From SZUA-545 sp050297855 (GTDB lineage Bacteria > Campylobacterota > Campylobacteria > Campylobacterales > SZUA-545), in assembly GCA_050297855.1 (NCBI GenBank), contig JBNKTC010000002.1, positions 62,001-126,000 of the forward strand: a stretch of 64,000 nucleotides of DNA. Direction: 5' to 3'. Positions 41,317 to 49,495 of the stretch are shown here, one piece after another (within the stretch, counting starts at the first letter, position 1; every line of letters starts with the position of its first letter). Under the pieces are notes generated by a model. It worked only from the letters and a program-made list of their open reading frames with translations. It had not been told where the DNA came from and did no database searches. Both the position numbers and the translations under genes were made by a program.

Positions 41317-42597
41317 TCACTCCCTGCTTCCTTTCATGATCAACACCACCCCGATCACCGCGGCAATAAACGAAGCCGCAAAGACCCCCAGTTTTACCGA
41401 ATCGATGATCACCTGATCCGCAAACGCCAGGTGCGTGATAAAGATCGACATCGTAAAGCCGATCCCGCCCAGGAAGCCTACTGCCAGCACCTGCATCCAC
41501 GAGAGCGTATCGGGTTTGCTCACCAGGCCGATCTTGGCGGCCAGCCACGTAAAGGTAAAGATCCCCAGCGGTTTCCCGATCAGCAGACCCAGCACGACCC
41601 CCATGACAATCGGCAGGTGCGCATTGACCCCGGAGAAGTCGATCAGCACACCCGCATTGGAGAAGGCGAACAGCGGCATGATGAAAAAGGCACTGAAGCC
41701 GTGGAGGTTGTGCTCCAGGCGTACCAGGGGATTCTGGACATGGTCGTAGTTGTTGGCGATACACTCCAGGGCGTCGATCTGGTGATGGTTGAGGATCGGG
41801 ATCGGATCCATGTGCCGCTTGAAGTGCTCGACGGAGGTGTGCATGTTGCTGATAAAGCTCTCTTCGTTCATCTTGGAACGGATCGGGATCGCCAGGGCCA
41901 GCAGGACGCCGGCGACGGTGGCGTGGATGCCGGTGTGGTGGATGAATACCCACAGCACCACACCCAGCAGCAGATAAGGCAGAAGTTTTTTAACACCGGT
42001 ATAGTTCAGTGTCCAGATAGCGAGGTAGACCAGGGCCGAGGCGATCAGGTAGGTCGTCTCGATGGAGTCGGTATAGACAAAGGCCACCACCAGCACCGCA
42101 CCCAGGTCGTCCACGACCGCCAGGGCGACGAGGAAGAGTTTAAGTGAGGTATGCACGCGGCTGCCCAGCAGCATCAGGATCCCCAGGGCGAAGGCGATGT
42201 CCGTCGCCATCGGGATGCCGAAGCCCAGGGGGTTGCCGGGGTTGATGGCCACGTAGATCAGGGCCGGGACGACCATCCCGCCGATGGCGGCGACGACGGG
42301 AAAGGAGGCTTTTTTGACCGAGGAGAGTTCGCCGATCATCAGTTCCCGTTTGATCTCGAGCCCTACCATGAGGAAGAAGAGGGCCATAAGGCCGTCATCG
42401 ATCCAGTGGGTCAGGTCCATGGTAATCTTGCTCTCGCCGACGGCGATGCCCAGATTCATATGCCACAGCGCGAAGTAGGCTTCGCCCAGGCTGGAGTTGG
42501 CCACGACGACCGCAGCGACGGTTGCGAAAAAGAGGACCACACCACTGAGGGCCTCTTTGGATATAAACTGGTTAAATGTCTCTATTAAGTGACGCAT
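41317..42597 (-). CDS. nhaA: sodium/proton antiporter NhaA
   Basis: NhaA exchanges two protons for one Na+ at the inner membrane and is central to salt and pH tolerance. The 426-residue protein has 12 predicted helices. The ion-binding Asp pair is in LAVVDDLGAVLVVAF, and the GLEIKRELMIGELS loop and the conserved IGKPLGIF segment are present. The start, ATG 42597, has AGGAG at six to seven bases. It is divergent from the SLC13-type transporter and is the second antiporter in the window besides NhaD. Confidence 0.96.
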   Translation of the reverse strand: MRHLIETFNQFISKEALSGVVLFFATVAAVVVANSSLGEAYFALWHMNLGIAVGESKITMDLTHWIDDGLMALFFLMVGLEIKRELMIGELSSVKKASFPVVAAIGGMVVPALIYVAINPGNPLGFGIPMATDIAFALGILMLLGSRVHTSLKLFLVALAVVDDLGAVLVVAFVYTDSIETTYLIASALVYLAIWTLNYTGVKKLLPYLLLGVVLWVFIHHTGIHATVAGVLLALAIPIRSKMNEESFISNMHTSVEHFKRHMDPIPILNHHQIDALECIANNYDHVQNPLVRLEHNLHGFSAFFIMPLFAFSNAGVLIDFSGVNAHLPIVMGVVLGLLIGKPLGIFTFTWLAAKIGLVSKPDTLSWMQVLAVGFLGGIGFTMSIFITHLAFADQVIIDSVKLGVFAASFIAAVIGVVLIMKGSRE

Positions 42598-42698
42598 TCA
42601 TTCTCCTGAAGGTTGATAAAATAAATTGTGTTCTAATACAGTGTAATAATAGCAAATCTTGTTGATACCGCTGTAACGGAGTTTTCACCCGGATGTAT

Positions 42699-42704
42699 TA
42701 TAAT
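42699..42704 (+). promoter_or_regulatory. -10 box immediately before the SLC13 gene
   Basis: TATAAT ends five bases before the ATG at 42710, so transcription would start at about 42711 and the message would be leaderless. Either the start codon is used without a leader or the true start is further downstream. A -35 box is not obvious. Confidence 0.4.
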
Positions 42705-42709
42705 AGGTC

Positions 42710-44158
42710 ATGCTAGATACACGACGCCATATCCGACCCTTTTTTGACTACGAATTCAGCTTCTCCGTAAAGGGGGGGATCGTTAAATTCCTCCTCTCCC
42801 TGGCCGTCGCCCTGGGAGTCGCCTACCTCCCCGCCTACGGGGGGCTTTCAAGCGCCGGGGTCTCCACGCTGTTCATCCTTGTTTTTGCCGCGCTGCTCTG
42901 GATCACCGAGGCGATCCCCGCCTTCTCCGTGGGGCTTTTGATCATCGCCCTGGAGATCGTTATCCTGGGCTTCCCGGGGTTTGATTTCGCCCATGGCGGC
43001 AAGGCGTGGGAAGCGTACCTGAAACCGTGGTCGAGCCCCCTTGTGTTCCTCTTCCTGGCCGGGTTTATCATGGCCGCGGCCGCCTCCAAAACGAAGCTGG
43101 ACCTCTGGCTGGCGAAGAAGGTGCTCTTTTTTGTCGGGGACCGGCCCAAAAACGTCCTGGTGGGGATGGTGGCGATCACCTTTTTAATGTCGATGTTCAT
43201 GTCCAATACCGCCACGACGGCGATGATGATGGCGGTGCTGGTCCCCATCATCGGGAGCATGCGCGAGGACAACGCCTTTCAAAAAGCGCTCCTGCTGGGC
43301 GTGACCGTCGCCGCCAATATCGGGGGGCTGGGTACGATCATCGGGACCCCGCCCAACGCGATCGCCGTAGGGATACTGGGGGAGCAGGCCCCCAGTTTCG
43401 TAGGCTGGATGCTTATCGCCGTGCCGCCCGCGGTGGTGATGGCGGCGATGATGACTTACCTGTTGATGCGGCTATACCCCAGCAACGAGGAGCGTCTAGA
43501 CCTGGCACAGCTTAAGACGGTCCCGCACTACGACGACTCCACCAGAGAGTTCAACCCCGTCCCCGGCGTGCCCAGCTGGAAAAAGAGCGTCGTCGTCGTG
43601 ATCTTTTGCGTGACGATCCTGCTCTGGCTGACCGGTCCCCTTCACCACATCCCTACCACGGTGGTCTCCCTGCTGCCCATCGTCGCCTTTACGATCTTCG
43701 GGATCATCGACACCGAAGATATCCGCGAACTGCGCTGGGATGTGATCATCCTGATCATCGGGGGGCTCTCGCTGGGGCTGGCCGTAGCCCAGACGGGGCT
43801 GGCGGCATGGTTTGCCGGGCTCTTCCCGCTGGGCGGTGTGCCGATTGTCGGGGTCGTGGCACTTTTCAGTCTTATTATCGTGGTCGTTTCCAACTTCATG
43901 TCCAACACCGCCGCGACCAACATCATCCTGCCGCTGGTCGTCGCCCTGGCGGTCCATTTCGGTCCCGAAGAGGCCGTGCTTGCCGTTATCGCCGTGGCCA
44001 TGAGCGCCTCCTTCGCCATGGCGCTGCCGGTCTCCACCCCGCCCAACGCCATCGTCTACTCCTCGGGGCACATCGAGGCCCGGGACTTCCTGCTTATCGG
44101 GGCAGTGACGGCGGTGGCGGGACCGATTGTCGTTCTGGGGTGGATGGGGCTGATGTAA
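42710..44158 (+). CDS. SLC13/DASS-family anion symporter
   Basis: A 482-residue inner-membrane transporter of the divalent anion:sodium symporter family, moving dicarboxylates, sulfate or phosphate with Na+. Two SNT motifs are readable: MFMSNTATTAMMM in the first half and FMSNTAATNIILPL in the second, each with a following Pro-Pro-Asn loop (GTPPNAIAVG and STPPNAIVYS). These bind substrate and sodium. The substrate is not determined. No ribosome site lies before ATG 42710; a -10 box sits five bases upstream. It is divergent from nhaA. Confidence 0.9.
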   Translation: MLDTRRHIRPFFDYEFSFSVKGGIVKFLLSLAVALGVAYLPAYGGLSSAGVSTLFILVFAALLWITEAIPAFSVGLLIIALEIVILGFPGFDFAHGGKAWEAYLKPWSSPLVFLFLAGFIMAAAASKTKLDLWLAKKVLFFVGDRPKNVLVGMVAITFLMSMFMSNTATTAMMMAVLVPIIGSMREDNAFQKALLLGVTVAANIGGLGTIIGTPPNAIAVGILGEQAPSFVGWMLIAVPPAVVMAAMMTYLLMRLYPSNEERLDLAQLKTVPHYDDSTREFNPVPGVPSWKKSVVVVIFCVTILLWLTGPLHHIPTTVVSLLPIVAFTIFGIIDTEDIRELRWDVIILIIGGLSLGLAVAQTGLAAWFAGLFPLGGVPIVGVVALFSLIIVVVSNFMSNTAATNIILPLVVALAVHFGPEEAVLAVIAVAMSASFAMALPVSTPPNAIVYSSGHIEARDFLLIGAVTAVAGPIVVLGWMGLM

Positions 44159-44212
44159 TCTTAACCGGGTGAGTTTTCCCCGGCATTAAAACACCTTTTT
44201 GCCCCCACCTGC

Positions 44213-44218
44213 TATAAT
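44213..44218 (+). promoter_or_regulatory. -10 box of dapD
   Basis: TATAAT about 28 bases before the dapD start; the predicted leader is about 15-20 bases and contains AGGAG at 44236-44240. No -35 consensus. Confidence 0.6.
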
Positions 44219-44240
44219 CACGGAAACAAATAACCAGGAG

Positions 44241-45446
44241 ATGATTTTGGAAGCACTTCATACAAAAGAAGAATTTAGCGAACTTATTAAAAAACTGCAA
44301 AACCAGAAAGGGTACAGAAACCCGATCGGCTTCGGTATCTGCCGAGTCGATTTCGGTCAGCAGAACGAAGAGAAGGTCCTGCAGGCGACCTATCCGCTGG
44401 TCAACTGGAACGAAAACTTCGGTTCCGCGGCGGTCTTTATCGCGGCACTGGAAGCGGCAGGCGAAAAGGTAAACTTCGAAGCCAACGAAGCGGTACACGA
44501 AGTAAGCTACGACTTCGTCAAATACGCCCTGGCGACATTCCAGCCTTACCTGGACGAAGCGTGCGGCGATGCACACAAAAACGTCCAGGTGATCAAGACG
44601 CTTGACGAGATCGCCAACGATACAGGCCTGAAAGCCAGCGCATTCCGTGTCGTCTTTATCTTCGAAGACGACTGCCCCGAGTCCGTCGAGAGCGTCTACC
44701 TCAAGCTCTACGCCCTTTCACAGGGTAAAGCACCCCTGCGCGGTGTAAACCTGAACGGTGCCTTCGGTATCCTGCACAACGTCGCATGGGTCGGCAACAC
44801 ACCGGTCGAGCTGGACTGGCTGCGCGCGAACGAGATCGAACTCAAACTGACGGGCAACTACCCCGAGATCACGTCCGTGGACAAGTTCCCGCGATTCCTG
44901 CAGCATGTGATCCCGGCCGACAACACACGGGTCCTGGACGCTTCCAAGGTGCGTATGGGTGCACAGCTTCACGCCGGTACGACGGTCATGCCGGGTGCGA
45001 GTTACATCAACTTCAACGCCGGGACGACGGGACCGGTCATGGTCGAAGGGCGTATCTCCAGCTCCGCCATCGTCGGCGAAGGCAGCGACGTGGGCGGCGG
45101 TGCCTCAATCCTGGGTGTCCTCTCCGGTACGAACGGCAACCCGGTCTCCATCGGTAAAAACACGCTGCTGGGCGCCAACAGCGTTACCGGTATCCCACTG
45201 GGCGACGGCTGTATCGTCGACGCGGGCATCGCAGTCCTTGAAGGGACCAAGTTCCATATCAACGACGCGACACTGACAATGCTCCAGGACATCAACCCGA
45301 GCCTGGAGAAAAAAGAGGACGGCTTTTACAAAGGGCTCGACCTTGCCGGTATGCACGGTCTGCACTTCCGTTACGACAGCGTCAAGAGCCAGTACATCGT
45401 GCTTCGAAGCAAGCGCGAAGTCAAGCTCAACGCCGACCTCCACTAA
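44241..45446 (+). CDS. dapD: tetrahydrodipicolinate N-succinyltransferase
   Basis: DapD succinylates tetrahydrodipicolinate on the way to lysine and meso-diaminopimelate for the cell wall. The protein of about 400 residues has an N-terminal helical domain and a left-handed beta-helix of hexapeptide repeats, seen in VRMGAQLHAGTTVMPGASYI, AIVGEGSDVGGGASILGVLSG and IGKNTLLGANSVTGIPLG. It is the long DapD form found in this phylum and in actinobacteria, larger than the E. coli enzyme (274). Start: ATG 44241 abuts AGGAG; TTG 44247 two codons later has the better spacing (six bases). It is followed by the Bat-type operon after 16 bases. Confidence 0.93.
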   Translation: MILEALHTKEEFSELIKKLQNQKGYRNPIGFGICRVDFGQQNEEKVLQATYPLVNWNENFGSAAVFIAALEAAGEKVNFEANEAVHEVSYDFVKYALATFQPYLDEACGDAHKNVQVIKTLDEIANDTGLKASAFRVVFIFEDDCPESVESVYLKLYALSQGKAPLRGVNLNGAFGILHNVAWVGNTPVELDWLRANEIELKLTGNYPEITSVDKFPRFLQHVIPADNTRVLDASKVRMGAQLHAGTTVMPGASYINFNAGTTGPVMVEGRISSSAIVGEGSDVGGGASILGVLSGTNGNPVSIGKNTLLGANSVTGIPLGDGCIVDAGIAVLEGTKFHINDATLTMLQDINPSLEKKEDGFYKGLDLAGMHGLHFRYDSVKSQYIVLRSKREVKLNADLH

Positions 45447-45461
45447 GGAGGGAGCGATATC

Positions 45462-46370
45462 GTGAGCGAGCTGGCTTTCGAATACCCCGAGGCACTCGCT
45501 CTCTTTCTGCTCTTCCTGGTCTGCCGTCACTTCTGCAAAAGGGTGCCGGCCCCGAAATATTTTCCCCATCTCGCCTTCTTCGGCCATATCAATCCCTACT
45601 TCTCCATCCGCAAAGCGCTGATCTACCTGATCGTCCTGGCACTGAGTATCGCCATCGCGTCGCCGATCGTCATCGACCACCACAACCCGGGCAACCGCAA
45701 CGGTTTCGATATCGCGCTCTGCATCGACTCCAGCGGTTCCATGAGCGAGAGCGGCTTCCATACCGGCAACCGCGAACTGAGCAAGTTCGAGTCGGTCAAA
45801 GAGGTGGTGGGCAGATTCATCCTGGGGCGGCGCAACGACAACATCTCCCTGGTACTCTTCGGGGATTTCGCCTACATCGCTTCGCCCCTGACCTATGAGA
45901 AAGAGGTGCTGGTGGAGTTTATGGAGCTGCAGGATATGGCGATGGCCGGGAAGAACACCGCCATCGGCGACGGCCTGGCACGCAGTATCGACGCGCTCAA
46001 AGACTCCCGGGCCAAGACCCAGCTGATCATCCTGCTCACCGACGGCAAGCAGAACGCCGGGAGCGTCTCCATCGAGACGGCGGTGGATATTGCCGCCAAA
46101 AACGGCATCCGGATCTACACGATCGGTGTCGGGGAAGATGCGGATACGGCACTGCTGGAGCTGATCGCATCCCGGACGGGGGGACGCAGCTACAGCGCAA
46201 AAGACAGCGATGCGCTTCGTGACGTCTACGACGAGATCGATACGCTGGAGAGCTCCCGGATCAAGAGCCGGGATTATGCCGTCAAGGCGTACTATTTCCA
46301 CTATCCCGCCCTGGCGGCACTCCTGCTGCTCGCACTCTACGGGCATCTGCTCAGCCGGAGGATCGCATGA
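45462..46370 (+). CDS. von Willebrand factor A protein, BatA type
   Basis: A 302-residue membrane protein. An N-terminal membrane helix (about 8-24) and a second near residue 55 are followed by a VWA domain with an intact MIDAS metal site, DIALCIDSSGSMSES, and the third ligand region in ILLTDGKQNAGS. A C-terminal helix (AALLLLALYGHLLSR) completes the BatA-type topology. It starts at GTG 45462 with GGAGGGA upstream and overlaps the next gene by four bases. In Bacteroides and Leptospira, Bat proteins aid aerotolerance and envelope stress. No MoxR ATPase or DUF58 gene is present in the window. Confidence 0.85.
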   Translation: MSELAFEYPEALALFLLFLVCRHFCKRVPAPKYFPHLAFFGHINPYFSIRKALIYLIVLALSIAIASPIVIDHHNPGNRNGFDIALCIDSSGSMSESGFHTGNRELSKFESVKEVVGRFILGRRNDNISLVLFGDFAYIASPLTYEKEVLVEFMELQDMAMAGKNTAIGDGLARSIDALKDSRAKTQLIILLTDGKQNAGSVSIETAVDIAAKNGIRIYTIGVGEDADTALLELIASRTGGRSYSAKDSDALRDVYDEIDTLESSRIKSRDYAVKAYYFHYPALAALLLLALYGHLLSRRIA

Positions 46371-47917
46371 GTCTTCTCTATCCCCAGGCCTTTTTGCTGC
46401 TGCTTCCCATGGTGCTCTTTGTCCTCTGGCGTGTCAGCCGGAGAAAAATGCACCTGGGACGTGACGTGCTGCTTGTCGGCGGCGGGATACTCTGTGTCAT
46501 CGCCGCGCTCTCCCACCCCTACACACTCTCCGATGCGATGGAGGAGAAGGCGTACGGCGTGGATGCGGTGGTGGCGGTGGACGTATCCCACTCCATGAGC
46601 GGGACCGATGTCGCCCCGACCCGTTTCGAGGCGGCCAAGGGGATGGTGCGCGAGCTGGTGATGCGTGCGGGGGCCAACCGGTATGCCATCATGGCCTTCA
46701 CCTCCAATGCCCTCCCGCTTTCACCCCTGACCTCCGACCGGGAGATCCTCGCTTCGCTTCTTGACGGGATCACGATGGAGAACATCCTGACCAAGTCCAC
46801 CGACATCATGGCGGTCTTAAAAAAGAGTGCAAAGATCCTCAAGTCCGAACGCAAGCCGGTGATCATCTTCAGTGACGGCGGGGACCGGCGCGACTTCTCC
46901 GAAGCGATCCGCTTCGCCAAGGCAAACGGGATCCGGGTCTATTTCGTCCCCGTAGCCAGCGAGGCGGGGACGAAGCTCTACGACATCTACGGCGAGGTGC
47001 TCCGCGATGCCAAGCGGCACATGGTCATCAGCGCCAAAAACCCCTACCTGCGCTACCTGACCGACGCGACGGGGGGGATCTATATGGACGATTACGACGC
47101 CGGGGCGCTGCTTGACGCCGTTAACGATTATGGCGAAGCGGTCTCGGGCCAGGAGCAGAAGACCCTGCGGCAGGTGCCCTTTTTCGGGCCGCTGCTGCTG
47201 GCCGGGTTTATCCTCTTTTTGCTGACGACGGTGCGGCTGGGACGGCGTTCGGCGGCAGTTATTCTGTTTCTGGGGCTATGGGGACAGCAAGTGCCGCTGC
47301 ATGCCGGGGCAGTGGCATTCTGGCACGAGTACCAGGCGCGCCACGCCTACGAAAGCGGCGATTTTAAAAGCGCTGCCGAGCATTACGAGAAGCTGGCCGA
47401 GGAGAACGAGGCGTACGACGTCGCCTATAACCTGGCCAACAGCTACTACCAGCTGGGACGTTTCGACGAGGCGATCATCCTATACGAAGCGATCAAAAGC
47501 TCCGACAAGGCGTTTAAATCGGCCGTCTATTATAACCTGGCCAACGCCTACGCGCGTAAAGAGGAGTTTAAAAAGGCCGATGCGCTCTACCTGAAGTCCC
47601 TGGTCCTCAAATACGAAGCGGACGCCGACCGCAACCGGAAGATTGTCGCCCGGGCCAAAAAGGGGTATAATCCCGATTCGTTAAAGAAAAAGGGAGAGGG
47701 GGAGAAGGATAAGGCCACCCAGCCCAAAAAGGGCAAAAAGAAGCCGCCGCAGAAAAAAGGGGAAGCCCAGCAGACCCAGGCGGCATCCAAGAAAGTCGAC
47801 CTCTCCAAAGAGGAGCGCGAAAAGCTCAAACAGGCCAAAAAGCAGAAACCCCTGAGCTATAAACAGTATCAACTCATCAACGAAAGGGCCGGAAGCCGTG
47901 AAAAAAATCCTTGGTAG
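46367..47917 (+). CDS. VWA-TPR fusion protein, BatB/BatC type
   Basis: A 516-residue protein. Two membrane helices precede a VWA domain with MIDAS VVAVDVSHSMSGTDV and IIFSDGGDRRD. After a membrane segment (about 265-285) come TPR repeats (residues about 320-420): AYESGDFKSAAEHYEKLAEE and DVAYNLANSYYQLGRFDEAI, then a third copy. The C-terminal 90 residues are Lys-rich (KGKKKPPQKKGEAQQTQA). In Bacteroides the VWA and TPR parts are usually two genes, batB and batC; here they are one. The start overlaps the upstream gene; its end overlaps batD by 20 bases. Confidence 0.85.
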   Translation: MSLLYPQAFLLLLPMVLFVLWRVSRRKMHLGRDVLLVGGGILCVIAALSHPYTLSDAMEEKAYGVDAVVAVDVSHSMSGTDVAPTRFEAAKGMVRELVMRAGANRYAIMAFTSNALPLSPLTSDREILASLLDGITMENILTKSTDIMAVLKKSAKILKSERKPVIIFSDGGDRRDFSEAIRFAKANGIRVYFVPVASEAGTKLYDIYGEVLRDAKRHMVISAKNPYLRYLTDATGGIYMDDYDAGALLDAVNDYGEAVSGQEQKTLRQVPFFGPLLLAGFILFLLTTVRLGRRSAAVILFLGLWGQQVPLHAGAVAFWHEYQARHAYESGDFKSAAEHYEKLAEENEAYDVAYNLANSYYQLGRFDEAIILYEAIKSSDKAFKSAVYYNLANAYARKEEFKKADALYLKSLVLKYEADADRNRKIVARAKKGYNPDSLKKKGEGEKDKATQPKKGKKKPPQKKGEAQQTQAASKKVDLSKEEREKLKQAKKQKPLSYKQYQLINERAGSREKNPW

Positions 47918-49052
47918 TCTACTTCTTTTGACCACGCTGTTGTGTGGTATGGAAGGCAAGGCGTATTACTTTACAGCCGATCTCTCCAAACGGGAACTCT
48001 ATACCGGGGAGCAGGCGGTACTGACGGTGAGCTTTTATCGCCACCGCGATATCAATACGGTCCTGGGGCGCTTTAAGCCCCACTCCCACGATGCGATCAC
48101 CTACGAGGAGTTCCAGGTCGAGAGCGAGAGCCGGGGAGAGTACGACATCGAACACTACGTCTACCTCGTAAGCTTTAAAAAGGCGGGGCGTTTTACACTC
48201 CCGGTCCGGGCGGAGGCCCGCAAATACAACGAACAGGACCTGATCGATTCGAGCAACCACCGCGATGCGATGAATGTCGCCGCCGCGTCGGTTGAGCAGG
48301 TAGATGTGGGGAGTTTTGCGGTAACGGTATTACCCGGGGACGGTGCCGATGCGGTCGGGGAGTTTACGCTTCGTGTCATACCGGACGAGCCCTCGGTACT
48401 GGTCAACGAACCGGCCCACTTTACACTTACCCTGGAAGGGGAGGGGGATATCAACGCACTCTCCTTCCCCAAGGTCGAAATCGAGGGGGCCAAGGTGTTT
48501 CTCCAGGAGGGAGAGCGGACCCGCTGGCTGGAAGCGGGACGGATCAAGGGGCGTAAGAGCAACCAGTATGCCGTCGTGGCGGCGGGGGACTTTGTCATCC
48601 CGGCTTTTAGCATCCGATACTTCTCTCCCCGAAGCGGTGCTGTTCAAAGTGTGAGCAGCAGTGCCTGTACCGTCACGGTCAAGAGCGACCCGGTTTTTGC
48701 GGAAAAGAGCCTGCTTGACAGTGATGAAGAGATCCGGGAGGAGCCGGAGTTTACGCCCGAGACCCTGATGCGATGGGGGCTCTACGGCCTTCTTTTTTTA
48801 AGCGGTTACCTTGCGGCCCGCATCCGGATACGCCTTCCGGGGCGGAAGAGGGAACCGGCCTGGATCAGGGAGATAGCGGAAACCGACGACCAGAAAGAGC
48901 TTCTGGCCCGCCTGCTGCCCCACATCGACCACCCCGCGTGTCATGAGTTTATCGTGCGCCTGGAGAGCGGGCCTATGGAGAGATCGGAAGTGGTTAAATT
49001 GAAACGTGAACTATTAAAAACGCTAAAATCGTATAAAAAAAGTCTGGGTTAA
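47898..49052 (+). CDS. BatD-like oxygen-tolerance protein
   Basis: A 384-residue exported protein. GTG 47898 gives a signal peptide (KKILGSLLLLTTLLCG). The large periplasmic part consists of immunoglobulin-like beta modules (TADLSKRELYTGEQAVLTVSF quoted in part; YLVSFKKAGRFTLPV; EFTLRVIPDEPSVLVNEPAHF), as in BatD. A membrane helix (about 295-315) and a short cytoplasmic tail follow. It is the last gene of the Bat-type operon. Its role is presumably in envelope integrity; direct evidence comes only from other phyla. Confidence 0.8.
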   Translation: MKKILGSLLLLTTLLCGMEGKAYYFTADLSKRELYTGEQAVLTVSFYRHRDINTVLGRFKPHSHDAITYEEFQVESESRGEYDIEHYVYLVSFKKAGRFTLPVRAEARKYNEQDLIDSSNHRDAMNVAAASVEQVDVGSFAVTVLPGDGADAVGEFTLRVIPDEPSVLVNEPAHFTLTLEGEGDINALSFPKVEIEGAKVFLQEGERTRWLEAGRIKGRKSNQYAVVAAGDFVIPAFSIRYFSPRSGAVQSVSSSACTVTVKSDPVFAEKSLLDSDEEIREEPEFTPETLMRWGLYGLLFLSGYLAARIRIRLPGRKREPAWIREIAETDDQKELLARLLPHIDHPACHEFIVRLESGPMERSEVVKLKRELLKTLKSYKKSLG

Positions 49053-49064
49053 ACTTCGCGGATG

Positions 49065-49070
49065 TATAAT
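49065..49070 (+). promoter_or_regulatory. -10 box before the CheY-like gene
   Basis: TATAAT 30 bases before the ATG at 49100, with a GGAG ribosome site in between. The leader would be about 22 bases. Confidence 0.5.
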
Positions 49071-49099
49071 CAAATAAAATGGGTGGACAACGGAGCAAT

Positions 49100-49486
49100 A
49101 TGTCTGATCTCGAAATATTAAAATCCCTTTCGGTCGTATACGCAGAAGACGATGAATTGATACGCCAGAGTATTACCCGCATTATCAAACGACGTGTCAG
49201 AGAGATCCATTCGGCCGAGCACGGCCAGGAGGGACTCCGGATGATCCAGGAGTTTAATCCTGATATGGTGATCACCGATATCGAGATGCCTGTCATGAAC
49301 GGGCTGGAGATGATCGAAGAGGTGCGCAAGATCTACGGTCCGGATACTCCTGTCATCGTCGTAACCGCCTACCAGGACGAAGAGCATCACTCGGAACTGG
49401 CCGACGCCTACATCTATAAACCCATCGAGTCCCAACAGCTTTTTGAGCTGATGATCCGCCTGGTCAAAGAGCGCAAGAAGTTTTAA
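49100..49486 (+). CDS. single-domain response regulator (CheY-like)
   Basis: A 128-residue receiver domain only. The acidic pocket is present: AEDD near residue 15, phospho-acceptor Asp in DMVITDIEMPVMNGLEM, Thr in IVVTAYQDE and Lys in AYIYKPIES. There is no output domain. It could work in chemotaxis, or relay phosphate from one of the orphan kinases in this window. The start is set by GGAG seven bases upstream. Confidence 0.9.
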   Translation: MSDLEILKSLSVVYAEDDELIRQSITRIIKRRVREIHSAEHGQEGLRMIQEFNPDMVITDIEMPVMNGLEMIEEVRKIYGPDTPVIVVTAYQDEEHHSELADAYIYKPIESQQLFELMIRLVKERKKF

Positions 49487-49495
49487 AACGGGGAC

